Origin: Rhizophagus irregularis
Lineage: Eukaryota; Glomeromycota; Glomeromycetes; Glomerales; Glomeraceae
Direction of reading: 5' to 3'
Assembly: GCF_026210795.1 (NCBI RefSeq)
Contig: NC_089435.1
Span: forward strand, 4,278,001-4,342,000
DNA: 64,000 nucleotides
Part shown: in pieces, positions 47,263 to 59,900 of the stretch
Layout of the letters: every line of letters begins with the position of its first letter
Numbering within the stretch: the stretch's first letter is position 1
Notes under the pieces: model-generated
Database searches by the model: none
What the model was told of the DNA's origin: nothing
What the model saw: only the letters and a program-made list of their open reading frames with translations
Program-made: the position numbers and the translations under genes

Positions 47263-47474
47263 ATTATAATAGGACCCTGGAAAATACATAAATAGGTAAG
47301 GTCCAGCTAAAAAAATTTTACTATGGGCTCTTAGCATTTTTTCAGGGCCAGAACTATAATAATACTAACCAGTTTCTAAATTAAAAAATTAAATTTCTGG
47401 CTGGTATTATCTAAAAAGGAAGGAGCAACTTGAGATTTTACCTAATTATATATTTTTTAGGGTCCTATTATAAT
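47263..47474. mobile_element. MITE with perfect 16-bp terminal inverted repeats
   Basis: ATTATAATAGGACCCT at 47263-47278 is repeated exactly in inverse at 47459-47474, enclosing 212 bp in total. There is no open frame. The target duplication is not clear in this AT-rich context. Confidence 0.8.
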
Positions 47475-49112
47475 TACTATCAGTATTGTAATTAGAATAA
47501 AATGGCCAAATATTTAATTTAATAGTAAAATATTTCAACTTTTGAATTGCTATTACTTTATTAAAAATTACTTTATAGGAAATTTAAAAATATAGTTTTA
47601 TTAAGCTTAATCTGATTTATCATTATACATTTATACTTTATCATGTTTATTTTTTTTTTTAATTGAATAGTAGTAATTTAAATTTCATCAAATTTAATTA
47701 TTGAGACTAAGTTGTATGTACTGTAATAATAAGTTGCAACAGGATTCTAAACAATACTAATATAACTTATATTTAAGTTTGTTATATTAAAATTTTGCAT
47801 ATTATTATAAGGTATTTTCAAAATTTTATTATCTTATATATCTCTATTTTTAATATAACCAGTAATTCAATTTTAATAAAATTTATATTATTAAATTCAT
47901 CTTGATAAGAAGATTCTAATAATAGTAAATTGCATTTTTAGCTTTATATTGACAAAATTATACTATAAAATATACTGTATTTTTACTTCAATATTTAAAA
48001 TTTATTTGAGAGTTGTATTAGTATTATTTGGGATTTTATTGTATCTCTTACTATTACAACATAAGGTAGTAATTTTTAAGACTGTCAAATTAAGGTTACT
48101 GGAGAAATTAGAGGATTTTAGCAAATTGGAAAAATGTTAAAATAGCAAAACTTTACTAAAACTATATAAAAGTTGGTGAAACTCTAAAAAAAAGTGAAAT
48201 TATTATAAATACTAAAACTGCCAAAATTTTGCTAAAACTATAATAAAATTATAGAAGAAACTTAATTGTAAAATTTTGAAGAGATTTAGCCATTTAGGCA
48301 AGCAACTTTATGCCAAAAAAATATGAATTATACAACTAAACTTTGGAATTATACAAGTAAAAAGAATAATATTTTTATTTTTTAAAAAAAATATTTCTAA
48401 TGCTTTTTTTTTTTTTGTAAAACTATCAAATAAAAAATACAAATTATACAACTGAATTTTAGAATTAATATTCAAATATTAGAGAAATTTTATTAAATTA
48501 TAGAAAAATTTAGGCAAATTTTTAATATAAGATTTTGCATAAAAGTTACTGAAATTATAAGGTAAAATTTATATATAAAAAATTTTAAAGATCCTACTAT
48601 ATATAGATAAATTACATACAAAAAAGGAATGCTGCATTAAGTGTTTTGATTTTTTTCTTTTTAGTCAGTTAACCAATAAATTGCTGGTAAAATTATTTCT
48701 AATAAATAAATTTGACATTTTTTACAGAAACTTCTATTATAAATAAGTATGATCTTATTATAACCAATACTTCTCTTTAAATATTTTTATCATAACTCAG
48801 CATGGAAAAGGGAGTCTTGTACTCTTGTTAACATTTAAACTCATGGTATCAAAAAATAACATACTGGTTAGTGCATAAATAGGAATTATTTACCATCAGT
48901 TTAAATTTGTATGATTTTGGAATTATTATCACAAATTCTTTGAAGTCTTCAAGTATAACAAGCACACTAACAATAAGAATTACTTTGAGTTTATTCCTAT
49001 TTTATAATGGGAAGGGAGTATTGTCTTGAGAGTTTCTTCAGACATTTTAAGTATATAAATCTGATCAAGCAATCAGCACACGTGATCTTATTTAATTGTA
49101 GATCATAATTAA
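47475..49112. other. Intergenic AT-rich sequence, no gene seen
   Basis: Very AT-rich. The open frame at 47949-48140 is hydrophobic low-complexity and unsupported. Confidence 0.5.
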
Positions 49113-49340
49113 TTGCTTTCTACGATAAACTTCTATATCTCGGTAATAGGCTACTTAGATGATACAACCTGTCTTTCTCATTCACTGACATATATGGAAG
49201 AAAAATTATACACAGCCAACTCCTTTTACCGTATGGCAAAGATTAAAATCAACACTGATAAATATAATCCTAAATTACTCCTTATGTTCCATATCAATCA
49301 AAAACACGTGATGTATATTTCCAAAAAATTAATCATGTAA
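49113..49340 (+). pseudogene. LINE-type reverse transcriptase fragment
   Basis: The frame contains GYLDDTTCLSHS, which matches the catalytic (Y/F)xDD region of non-LTR reverse transcriptases. It is followed by MEEKLYTANSFYRMAKIKIN, matching the helix and NxxK segment after it. The rest of the polymerase and any endonuclease are absent, so it is a dead fragment. Confidence 0.6.
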
Positions 49341-50595
49341 ATGCCTAAAGTAGGCGAAATTTTATTGACTTTAAGATACGATACATAATGGTTCAGAAAT
49401 GATAGAGTTGGCAATGAGATGTATGATGCTACCAAAGAAGGAGAGAGTACGCGGATCCTAGGGAGTCCCAGTATCAAGTTATTTCTTTACTCTCTCAGTT
49501 TTCTTATAAATATATCTACAAAATTTTCTCACTCACACAGATAATATAGAAAGTATCTATTTTAGCTAAGTTCCGCAAGAGAGCTCCAAGATTAAGTAAT
49601 TTCGAATATACAAAATAAATTCGGAATTAGAAACTGAAGCAAAAAAATAGTAAAGGACAAAATTACCGATCCATAAAATTTACACCGCTGACGATGCTGA
49701 AGTCGATTAGATAAGATAATATCTCATCATGGGGAATTATTTTATGATACTGCGCCTATTATATGCGTGATTTTCTCAAAGGTCAAAATGCCGATACATA
49801 ACAAGAAGAGTAATATGTCTGTTTTATTCTGGAACATCTATAGAGGCGGGAAAATCGATTAACATCGCGATGATGTGTTCCAAGAAGCTATCCGAATAAT
49901 AAACCAAACATACCTTATTACTAATATACGAGTTCGTTTGATTATAAATATCGATGATACAAATAGTGGCAAGTTAGATTGGTTTTATTAGTTTCGTTCG
50001 ATTTTTATTTTACTTGCACGAGGCGGATAAAAGGGTTTACTAACTAAGGCCTCACTTTTTTATATAATTTGCAGTGTGTCTAAGAATTGATTTCGGAATG
50101 TTAATATGATCGCATCACGAAAATCAGATCAACTCGCGCTCCTTAAATTCTACCCATATGCGAAGATCAACAAGGGGACATCGGTTTAATCCGAAGAGTT
50201 AACATCTTGACTTATGTCAAGGGTATATGTTGGAACTTTCAGGAAAAAAATGATTGAGATGCCTTCCTGGATAGCAGCTCAGAATATGTATTCTTGTGCG
50301 ACAAAATAATGGATCACACGGCAGAATCTGTGTAACAACTGAAATATCCGCAAAATTCCCACAAATAAAATTTTTTCACTCTTTGTTCTGATGTCTAATT
50401 TGGACCAATAGCATTTCGCAAAAAATAGTATATAAGTCGAAAATGTCCATCAGACTTGTTAAAGAAAACACGCTCGCGAACGCTTTTCCTATCCATAATA
50501 GAAAAAAATAGTCTTATCGGTGACCTCAAAAAAGTTATCAAGACGGAAAAGGCACCAGAGTTCGACAATTTTCCTGCAACAGGCTCAAGCTGAAG
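49341..50595. other. Higher-GC sequence with decayed coding traces
   Basis: Base composition rises here. Short protein-like traces occur, for example DDVFQEAIRIINQTYLITN near 49870-49925, but none can be assigned. A word near 50107-50135 resembles 62797-62825 (ATGAT(C/T)GCATCACG followed by AGATCAAC), suggesting a shared dispersed repeat. Confidence 0.35.
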
Positions 50596-51290
50596 TTGCC
50601 GGCGATCACGCCTAAGAAGAGTATTCATAAAGTATGGAGTCTAGATGATTTTGAAATAGGGAGACTTCTTGGCGAAGGTAGTTTCGGTCGTGTTTATAGA
50701 GCAATAGAAAAAACAAGTAATATGGTTGTTGCTATCAAAGAAATGTATATAGAAAAAATTATACAGGATAATATGGAAGAACAACTGGGACGTGAAGTGA
50801 AGATTCAGTCGCGTTTGAGACATCCAAATGTCTTACGCTTATATACACATTTTTACGATAAACATCACGTATTTTGGTGTTGGAATATGCCTTAAATGGA
50901 GCATTATATGATCATCTTCCATTTACAGAACATAAAGCAGACAATTATATGTCAAAAATAAAGATTTCGGATTTCGGATTGGCGATTCATTCAAGCACTT
51001 AATTACTTACCACCTGAAATCGTCAAAGAATTAGACTATGACAACAAGACGGATTTGTGAGCATTTGGAGTGGTATGAAAACCCCCTTTTAAGGTTGGGA
51101 AGGCTCCTTTTACGGATAAAGACGTAGAAAGAACCTATGAAAAAATTGAACTTGTTAATTATAGAATACCAAAACAATTTTCTTCAGAAGTTAGAGATCT
51201 CATTCGATCTTTACTTAAATCCAACCCGGAGAAAAGTTTGCTCCTCGATCGTGTTAAAACACACACATGGTTTATGAAGAATTTGTATCT
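50596..51290 (+). pseudogene. Broken Aurora-like serine/threonine protein kinase
   Basis: The N-lobe is well kept. VWSLDDFEIGRLLGEGSFGR carries the glycine-rich loop, VVAIKEM the ATP-binding lysine, and LGREVKIQSRLRHPN the alpha-C glutamate. The order WSLDDFEIGR...LGREVKIQSRLRHPNVLRLY is typical of Aurora kinases. A one-base loss near 50869 shifts the frame. The catalytic HRDxKPEN segment is deleted: the sequence jumps from a DNYMS helix to KIKISDFGLAI. Stops follow in the YLPPEIV...TDL region. The C-lobe end KAPFTDKDVERTYEKI and LIRSLLKSNPEKS is still readable. No intron is visible, so it may be a retrocopy or derive from an intronless source genome. Confidence 0.75.
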
Positions 51291-51312
51291 ATACATATAC
51301 AAGTTTTCTATT

Positions 51313-51521
51313 TTTTCGGGTGCGAGAATCACTCCACAGAAGATATGATTGATTTAGTTCAAAAAATATGTTCCAATTGCGGATTACCTAATATTCTTAC
51401 ACAGGATAATAAATGCGCTGACTGTAACACCTACGCCGAAGTAAAAGTAAGAGTACGTTTGGCGAAACAACTTCGAGTGAAAAACATTCTAGAAGAAAAC
51501 AATATTCCATACGAAACTTAA
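51313..51521 (+). pseudogene. Fragment of a Cys4 (CxxC...CxxC) protein
   Basis: The frame encodes a zinc-ribbon-like pattern (ICSNCGLPNILTQ, then NKCADC) followed by EVKVRVRLAKQLRVKNILEE and a stop after NNIPYET. The end looks premature because the next sequence belongs to a different relic. I have an unverified recollection of longer relatives with a nuclease-like C-terminus in large DNA viruses and in these fungi. It starts directly after the kinase relic and has similar, higher GC. Confidence 0.45.
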
Positions 51522-52640
51522 GTTATAGTTGAACAGCCTGTGCCAACTGCCACTTCGAGCCGTAAGCAGGAATTGCTTGACCAACTCGCTCCGTTGCAGG
51601 CATTACTCGACAAGTCTGTTCAAGTTATGAAAACGGGATAATAGCTTACCTCCGGTTGTCGCATTACAGAGTTCGATGTCGTCGTTAGTTCGAAACGGAC
51701 GAAGATTGCTCAAGGTGGTGTTTTACCGAATATTCATCAAAATCTTTTGCCCAAGAAGTCAAAGAAAGGTGCAAAGTGGACCGTGAATATCGAGCACGCA
51801 ACTCTCGAAGGCTTTAAAAATTCTATACGCGCTATAAATCAGACTTCAGCACTCGAGAATGATGGAGCGGTGCTTAACATGTTAAATGACAGCGGAAAAT
51901 ATTCACCTAAGAACGATCAAGCTCTTTGTGAAATGCTTCAGCTGTTCGTGTCAAAAATAATCTCAAGTTTACTGTGTTTATCGAGGCGCCATCAAAACCC
52001 TTTTCAGATTGGTCTTTCCTGAAGGTATGCCAACTTTACGGGCTCGGTAAATCAGATGATCCTTCATTATCTGTCTTTCCGCCTTTCACTTGCGAGTGCA
52101 AAGATCTGAAGGACGAACCTTCTCAGGTATTACTTAAAAATCTTATAGTCAAACTGAAGGCCCATCTCAAGACCATTCCAATCAACGGAAATGAAGCATC
52201 GAAATCACAATATGTGTGTTTATACTTAGTTGCTGGTGCGAATCTATTTTGAGCTTCGACTAGGACATAGCCCAGTTGATTTCGCAATTGATCTACTCCA
52301 GAGTCCAGACCGTAAAAACTGTTGGAGGGATAGAAGTAAAAGATGAAGATTTTTTATAGGGTATTATTCGCTTGAAGGCGTAAGGTGAGATAGGAAGAGG
52401 GATCATTTGTGGATAAAGTATTGGAATTATTACAGATGCGAAAGAATGGTATTTTATATTATGTTCACTTTATAAACAAGGAAGACTGAGATTCAAATTA
52501 TCAAACCCGATATTGTCGTGTATGATAGTGAGGATATGGAAAGTATGGTTGAAAGAGTTCTAGGTCATATTGCATGATTATTGGAGGAGGTGCAGAAGCC
52601 AGATTCAGCTGTTAACGTAGATAAAGAGAGGAAATAAAAG
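51521..52640 (+). pseudogene. Decayed protein with REase-like (PD-(D/E)XK) end, Crinkler-like family suspected
   Basis: Pieces in changing frames run collinearly: a helical start (QELLDQLAPLQALLDKSVQ), [19 protein letters not shown] then [77 protein letters not shown] and DSEDMESMVERVLGHI. The D in VDFAID and the E-x-K in IEVK fit a PD-(D/E)XK nuclease core. The layout resembles Crinkler-type proteins that are abundant in Glomeromycotina; this family call is from memory. At least three frameshifts or stops make it non-functional. Confidence 0.5.
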
Positions 52641-52888
52641 GGTGGGGTCATTGAGTAATGTTACGGAAAAATCAGATACTATAGATAGATCTTAGTATAG
52701 AAAATTCGTCATGATCATGGTAAAGTCCCGATCCTTTTTATTTATTTCGCACTTCGTCCACCTGCGTCCCAAATTTGTGTTTTTAAAAAATTTATTTTTA
52801 TGATCATATACGCACACGATAAAAATTCAAAATAAAGCTTTTTTTTATTATATTTTTGTGAGATAAAAAAGATAAAAAAGCCGATTAG

Positions 52889-52966
52889 CTATGTAAAATG
52901 CGGATTTTCACGTCTTTTACATAGTAACAGGAGGGAGTTCCTTCCTGCTACTCCGCATACTATCTA
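52889..52966. other. Interleaved inverted repeats (structured segment)
   Basis: CTATGTAAAA pairs with TTTTACATAG, ATGCGGA with TCCGCAT, and CAGGAGGGA with TTCCTTCCTG, all within about 75 bp. This could be a damaged TIR element end or a structured transcript. Confidence 0.4.
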
Positions 52967-53954
52967 AGTTTTCGTTGATATCCATAAACCAATATCATCT
53001 AATGTGCTAATGTAACCATCTTTTTTCGTGATGTTTCTTGTTTTCATAAAACCCTTGAACCGTATTCTTTTTGATTGTGCACGAATTTCCAATGCTACGT
53101 GAAGGCACATCTCTTCCAAATTGTTCTTTATCGTCCGAGTCCAGACGATAAGCTAACACCTCTGAATGTTATTGGGCCTGAACTTGCCAAATGTAGCGAA
53201 TTAAAAATAATGAATGCATACAGTCATCATGAAATTTTTAGGTAGATCGATATCCTACGCGAATTCACATCGAATTTTGTGGATCTACGCCGAAAATACC
53301 ACGTGTATTTGGAAAATTTTTAGAACTATTCAGTGGATTTTAAGTGGAAAAAATTTCCTGATGGTAGAACATAATTCCGGAAGAACTTTCAGATAAGATT
53401 GGCTAGCCACACTCAGCTGATTAGTTTCGACTGGCTGAATTCTTCAGACAACAGCATGAACTTCAGTGGAAGCATTAATTGAGGTGAAATCATTTTCGGC
53501 AGGCTTCTTCGATGGTATTAATCTCGTAGTAGGGTTATTAATAGATATAAATAAATAATTCTGTAGTATTTATACAATTTGTATTACCGTATATAATTTA
53601 TTATTGATAAAGTGATTTATGCTTTTTTCAAATAAGAATAGTTTGCTAAGAAATTTGTAATTTAAAAAAAATTGCAAGCTGTAACCATTTTTTATAAAAA
53701 TATAAATATATGTAACCAATTCATTATCTAAATGTAATCAGTTATTTTTTGGTCATATGTTGCGCAATACTGCGTTGTCATATTGTTGCAATAAAATTAC
53801 TAGTATAATAGTGTTAAAACGACAACAATAGTAATGCAAATTTTGATGATTGCATCCTACTGGGTGGATATAGCTCATGATAATTTGTTTTCATGATAAT
53901 TTGTTTGTATGGTATATAAACTTAATATCAATAAAGCATATATAAATCATTAAA

Positions 53955-53978
53955 ATAATAATAATAATAATAATAATG
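53955..53978. repeat. (AAT)n microsatellite
   Basis: About eight AAT units. Confidence 0.8.
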
Positions 53979-55554
53979 CAAATTACACCATTTATATGTC
54001 ATGAGCTAATTATTTTTATCATTTAAATGTTTTAAATGAATGCGCATATATCCCCTCAATGTATTAAATATAATAAAAACTCCGATGAATTTGAAAATAT
54101 TGCATCAACATTATAATTTGATGGCTTCTTTGTAACATTACGGGAAAATGTTCAACGTTGCAACTTTTTGTTGTAACATTACACAGACTTTTAAATAAAT
54201 ATCGGAAAGCTTATTTTGAAGCGGCATTTGTGGTTATTTTTGCAGTGTATCATTTCAAATTATTTGTTATTATGCTCATAAAATGTTTTTTTTTAAAGGG
54301 TTTATAAGATTATTGATCATTATTGATCATGATCTTTTATTCATAAAATTTCGAAATTTTATAATGAAAAATTCCGTTATCAGTTCTTTTTCTTTTTTTT
54401 TTTATTAATCCGATATTTCACCAGAATACAAATAATATAAAATGTTCATGGCGCAATAAAGAATTAAAATCAGATTATTTGTTTATTTGTGATCTGCGAG
54501 ATATATTTACGTTTGTACAACAAAAATTAAAATTAAAAACCCGAGTTGCCGTTTTTAAATGATGTACGCAAAAAATAAACAAAATAGTAATTGGATATTA
54601 ATTTTGCAGAATTTATATTAGAAAAGAATTAAAGCACCATCATTATTGATAAATTATTCGACTATGATGCTGATTAAGAATAATGCTACAATTATTAATA
54701 TTAACATCTTCATCAAGAATGTATTTATTTCTATGATGATCTATTATTAATACACTAATATATTTCGCAGTATTTTTTTTTTAAAAAAAGTCCGATAAAC
54801 TTATAAAGTGATTGGTTTATTCATATTATTCGCAAATATTTCAAAACAAATACGCAATTTTTTTTCTTCATTCAACTTATTTAATGATTTTTAATGAAGT
54901 TCGACCAATTTAATTTTATTCATGTAATATTATTTACTGATTAATTATTGTTAACAAAACAATATTCTTTATTTTGAATATTGTGACACAGTCAGTGTAT
55001 TGTTATACAACGTTTAACAAATAGTTTCTAATCATCATTATTTAAATTTAACTTGAAACAATTTGTTGTTCTGTTTGTACGTAAATTAATATGTAGCAAA
55101 AAAAAATTTTTTTTTTTTGTAATGGAAATTCTATGATGAAAATTCTAGATAATCCTTACAGATTATTCTTTGTTAAATTTATTCAAAATCTCTTATCTCA
55201 CGTTGCACACAATTCTTTAAATTATTTCCAGAATTTGCTAACTATTCATTATGGAAGGCATACTTTTTTTTATCAGTTATTTCTGATGGATCAAAAATTT
55301 TTGTAATTTGTAATTAAATGGTTTCACAACATCGATAAAGTCGGATCTAGCTCTTTTAAACCGAGTGGTTTTTACTTGGCATTTTGACACAATAATAATT
55401 GTAATAATTGTCGTAAACAATAAAATATTATAATATTATTTTATTTAATAATAATTTTTTGTATACAGAAAATTCTTGAAATAAGAAATAGGTCAAATTT
55501 TAAATAAAAAAAGAAATTATAATAAATATCAGAAGAGAGATAATCAATTTAGTT

Positions 55555-55668
55555 ACGTGATATATATACAGTATTGTTATACAACCTGATTATTAATAAT
55601 AAGTTACGTGTTATACCTTGTTTATACAACCTGATTATTAACAAGTTACGTGTTATATACTGTATATA
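55555..55668. repeat. Short tandem and inverted repeats at the arsM 3' end
   Basis: ACAACCTGATTATTAA followed by AAGTTACGTGTTATA occurs twice (about 55583 and 55627). TATATATACAGTA and TACTGTATATATTA at the outer edges are inverted. The block ends immediately before the arsM stop codon, so it lies in the 3' UTR and could affect transcript ends. Confidence 0.7.
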
Positions 55669-56919
55669 TTAACAACAGTTACTATCCGATTTAGATGAAC
55701 AATCAAAAAGCCCATAATGTAAGGTTGTATCTCCAATAACATCAAAGTGTTCCGCATATCGAGTTTTCTGTAATATCATGGATGTATTGCCACAAACTGG
55801 AATAGATTCATCGACTTTAAACACATGATGATCATCCAATACGAAAGAAACTGGAGCTTCTTCAATAGTTCCTTTATAGGTTGCTACTTGTCCATAATTT
55901 TCACAACGATCCTCGAAAGGTAATTTAAAAGTACGAACTGTGATAGAATAAAAATCGATCATTCCCACTTTTTGTTTGACTTCCGAATCATTCAAGTCGA
56001 TCTTTTGTTTTGATAAAATTCGATATTCAGGATAACCTAAGCTTGTAAGTAAACGTCGAAAATCCTCAATATAAAGCGCCCCGCTTAGGCATTCTCCAAA
56101 TAGAACTGGATCTTTTACAAGAGCTTCTGGAATTCTACTTCCTGAAAAAACATCAGAGAAATATAGTTCACCTCCTGTCTTGAGAACTCGAAAGATTTCC
56201 GAAAATGCTTTCTTCTTATTAGTAGAAAGGTTAAGAACACAGTTTGAAATTACAACATCTATTGATTCGCTTTCAATACCGGCTGCTTGAAGGTCTTCAA
56301 TATATCCTTTTTTGAAAATCACATTAGGTTTATCGTATCCGAATCGATCCATATGGTAAGAGATATGATTATTAGCAACTTCAAGTTGTTCATCAGTCAT
56401 ATCAATTCCGATTACTTTACCCTCTGGACCAACCAACTTGGATAAAATGAAACAATCTCGACCAGAACCTGATCCTAAATCTAAAACTGTCTTTCCTTTT
56501 AACGCGGGAGGGACAGGAGAACCACAACCATAAAATTTGGAAAGAACTTCAGGATGAATATCTTTCATAATTGCCTTTACGTTCTCTGGGATGGAATCTT
56601 TTGCGCAACATGCGCTAGTTTTTAAATCTTTGTTGGTTTTAAGAACATTACTGTAATAATCTTTTACCGATTCGATCGCTTGTTGTTCGTCTCTTGTTTG
56701 TTTTCCGGTTTTAGTTTGATCTTTCTATAAGAAAAATAATTTTGAAAAAAAAAAAGTTATTAAAGGTAACAAATATTACGGTCAACTCTTTCTAAGTGCA
56801 CTCCCCTTGGGACCATAATGAACGTGCACTTAGAGAGAGTTGACTATTATAATTTTCGACACGTTTATATATTCAAAAGAATTACTTACAACACAACATT
56901 TTTCAATCTTAGAATTCAT
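55669..56919 (-). CDS. arsM: Arsenite S-adenosylmethionine methyltransferase
   Basis: Two exons, 56919-56890 (10 codons) and 56724-55669, are joined in phase to give 361 aa. The start MNSKIEKCCV is chosen because it precedes a GTAAGT donor and keeps the frame. The SAM-binding motif I is VLDLGSGSGRD (90-100), followed by VIGIDMTDEQ. The four cysteines used by AS3MT/ArsM enzymes are all present: C50 (SACCAKDS), C77 (FYGCGSP), C172 (SNCVLN) and C222 (GECLSGA). The C-terminus ends with a vicinal pair, SNCC, and the N-terminus has KCC, both possible arsenic-binding sites. The enzyme methylates trivalent arsenic in the cytosol, using SAM and thiols. It looks intact. Confidence 0.92.
56779..56846. 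mobile_element. Tiny MITE in the arsM intron
   Basis: CGGTCAACTCTTTCTAAGTG at the left and CACTTAGAGAGAGTTGAC at the right are inverted arms of about 26 bp separated by about 16 bp. The AGTCAACTCTC termini resemble pogo-like elements and occur again near 44536. It lies wholly between the donor (56889) and acceptor (56725) of the only intron. Confidence 0.7.
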
Positions 56920-59900
56920 TATTATTTATTTTATATTATTTTATATATTTATTATTTTTTTTTTAATGATAAATTCACTCTTTTTATCTTTTTAATTTAG
57001 GGAGTGTTATATGATTATTTTGATGGAATGATGGGAATTTTTTTTTTTCGACCTGCATTTTTATAGTATTAGTCCTCGTGATTTGACTCATTTGACTCTT
57101 AACTTATTTGTCGTACTAAAATTATGTTTGAATTAAAAATTCTCCTATTAAGGGGAATTTTTAATTCAATTATAAGGTGATCACCATACCTGGTTTAAAC
57201 CGATAATTCCTGACCTGCCTAAAAGAAGGTTTTATCAAATATAATCAAAAAAAATAATAAATAAAGCTTATTAATATAAAAATGCTTTATTAGAACAATC
57301 CAAAACCGAGAATTACATATGTACTACGTATTGTGCGAATCTTGTATTATATAAATAAATAAAAATAGAAATGAAAGAAATATATTGAATTAGGGAATTA
57401 ATTTATTAAATAAAATAATATCACGTATATTGTGGCTAAAAAAAATGAATTTTTAATTTTTTTTTTCTTTTAAGTGAAAATTAGTCTTAATTTAGCAAAA
57501 TAAAAATACGGATTCATACTAAATGGATATTAATCCGGATTACCCGACGGAAGTACTTACTATACTCAACTAGTTTGTTTTATCAGGTGATAAGATTAAA
57601 AACATTTAACAATCCTTTCACTGACATGTAAATACTTTTATACTATTTTATACTAGACCTGAAAGTTTTAAAATTCAATAAATAAGTTTCCAGATTTATC
57701 TAGAATACATTTCAGAACATTTTCTAGACGTGTTCCAAGCATGTACGCATGTACGGATTTTTCCAGGACATCCGATATCCTTCCTTAATATACTTTTTAA
57801 TAATAATAAGTCGAAAATTTTTTTTTTTTTAACGAAAATAGATTTATCTTAACCGGCTAAAAACCGGTTAACCAAGTGCTCAACCAGTTAACTAACCAGT
57901 TAATATTAAAATATTTTTTTTTTGGCTACAAATTGTACAGATTTTTTTACTAGTTGTCGATAAAATTATATTTCTTTTTTTAACTGTTTAAAAGAATACG
58001 GTATGAAGTTTGGGAGCACGTGACCGCAATTACGTATGTCTGAGCCACATTTTATAAATCTGGCCAGAATTACGACCAATTAATTTTAACAAGTTGATTT
58101 CCTAACTGCTGGTTAACGTCTTAATTTACTTATGAGATTGTTCTTATAATGATTATACTATAATAGATAGCTTTGAAACCATCAACAAGAAGAATCCAAT
58201 AGGTCTAATTTGGCCATTTTCTTTTATAGCAGCGGAAAATCTTCATTAGAAAGTAGAAACAATAAATTACTTTGAGTATCATTTTTTCTTATTATAATAT
58301 TAGTAAATTTCGTTTATAATAACCTTTTAGCCAAGTTTAATTAATGAAGCTAAACAATTTAACTTGTCTATAATGAGAAATCAATAGTTTTAGTTATTAG
58401 GAACCGGGTTCGAAACTTCGGTTCTAAAGTAATTCGAAGCAATTGCACCATTTTGGAGATCATTTTTTACTTTATTGAATTAAACTTATTGGCATCAATT
58501 TTTTAGGTAAATTTACTTATTGGAGTAAAATAATTCGACTCATCTGTATTTAATAATTTCAAAAATTGTACGAACTACTTAACATCCCTATTCTAAATCT
58601 ACCATGTGGGTTTCTGATGTTCCGACAAAAGTATTCTGGCCTAATGAATATAGCAAGTTGGCCAGTTCGAAGAGTATTACTTGAATCAGCTAGAGTTCAG
58701 TAAGATTTGCATTTTCCAAATGAGAAAATTTTTCTTTCAATTTATTCTGTAATGTCAATATATCTTTCAAGTGTAGTTGAAGCTTTTTACTCATTCTTTA
58801 AAAATTTTTTAGATGTAAAGAATAAAAAAAATCAAACGAAAAAAATAAGATACAACAATAAAATATACTATATTTATATTTTATACCTCATTCTGATGAG
58901 AATTTGATAATTGTGTGAATAACAGGGGATAAATCAGTTATATCCTTGTAATTGGAATAGTAAAATTTTACTTTAGAATTGGAACATGATCGGCTTATTT
59001 TCATGTATATTCGCATTTTAAGTAGGGACTTTCATTAATAGTTTTAACTTTTATAATTGATCATTGCCATGTTTTTTAGAAACGCAAAAAAGAAGGTATC
59101 ATAATAAGAAAAAAAATATCTTATACATAGAAATATATTTATGACGATAAGATGACGGCGAGATACGGTTGCGAGATGACGAATTATACCAGGTGACAAA
59201 CGCGTCAGATATTTTAAAGAAAAAGGAGGTTAAGTTAAGATCACAATTACAAGCCAATTTTTATTGGGTAACAAATTTTCTAAATTTGGAAATTAATGGG
59301 ATTTTCGTATTATTATTTACACCAACAATAAATACAAATTGCATATCATGAAACGCTACTACACTAGTAAAGTATGACATGTTTTTAATGTAAAATCACC
59401 CAAAATGTCACGTAAAGATTAATATATTTATATTTTTTTTTCACTTCTTTTGCTTTTTATCATTATTTTGTTGCGTTTAAAGTTTAATATATTGAGTTTT
59501 ATTTCTCTCTCTACATATACAGTATATGCCATATATACAGTATATGACCGCCAAAAGATTAAAAAATTATTATTTGATAAAAAGCATTTGCATATTAGTA
59601 TTACATTATAATAATAATATTATTAATGAATATGTTGTTTCACAAGGAATGTAAGAAAGTTGCATATTTCGAAATAACGATATAACGAAAATATAAATAT
59701 TATTAAAGGAGCGTATAAGAGAAATATTAATTACTTATACGCTAGATAACTTTTTAATCATTGTAATTAAATCGAAAAGTAGTAGCTAAAAAAATTATGT
59801 GGCGTAGCTCATCAAATAATCACAATAATCACGTAAGATTCACACTCCTTTTATGACAATCATGGGATTTTAATAACCGTGGGAAGATTATTTAAGTATG

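Larger units (their letters stand above)
52641..55554. other. Decayed and AT-rich sequence, no confident gene
   Basis: Coding traces fade between 53000 and 53520, with a short open frame at 53214-53396. A nested hairpin lies at 52889-52966 and an (AAT)n run at 53955-53978. From 53540 onward it is ordinary AT-rich spacer. Confidence 0.45.

Noticed and set aside
58400-58440. tRNA-like GGGTTCGAAAC word
   Set aside because: No acceptor stem, D-arm or anticodon arm could be folded around it.
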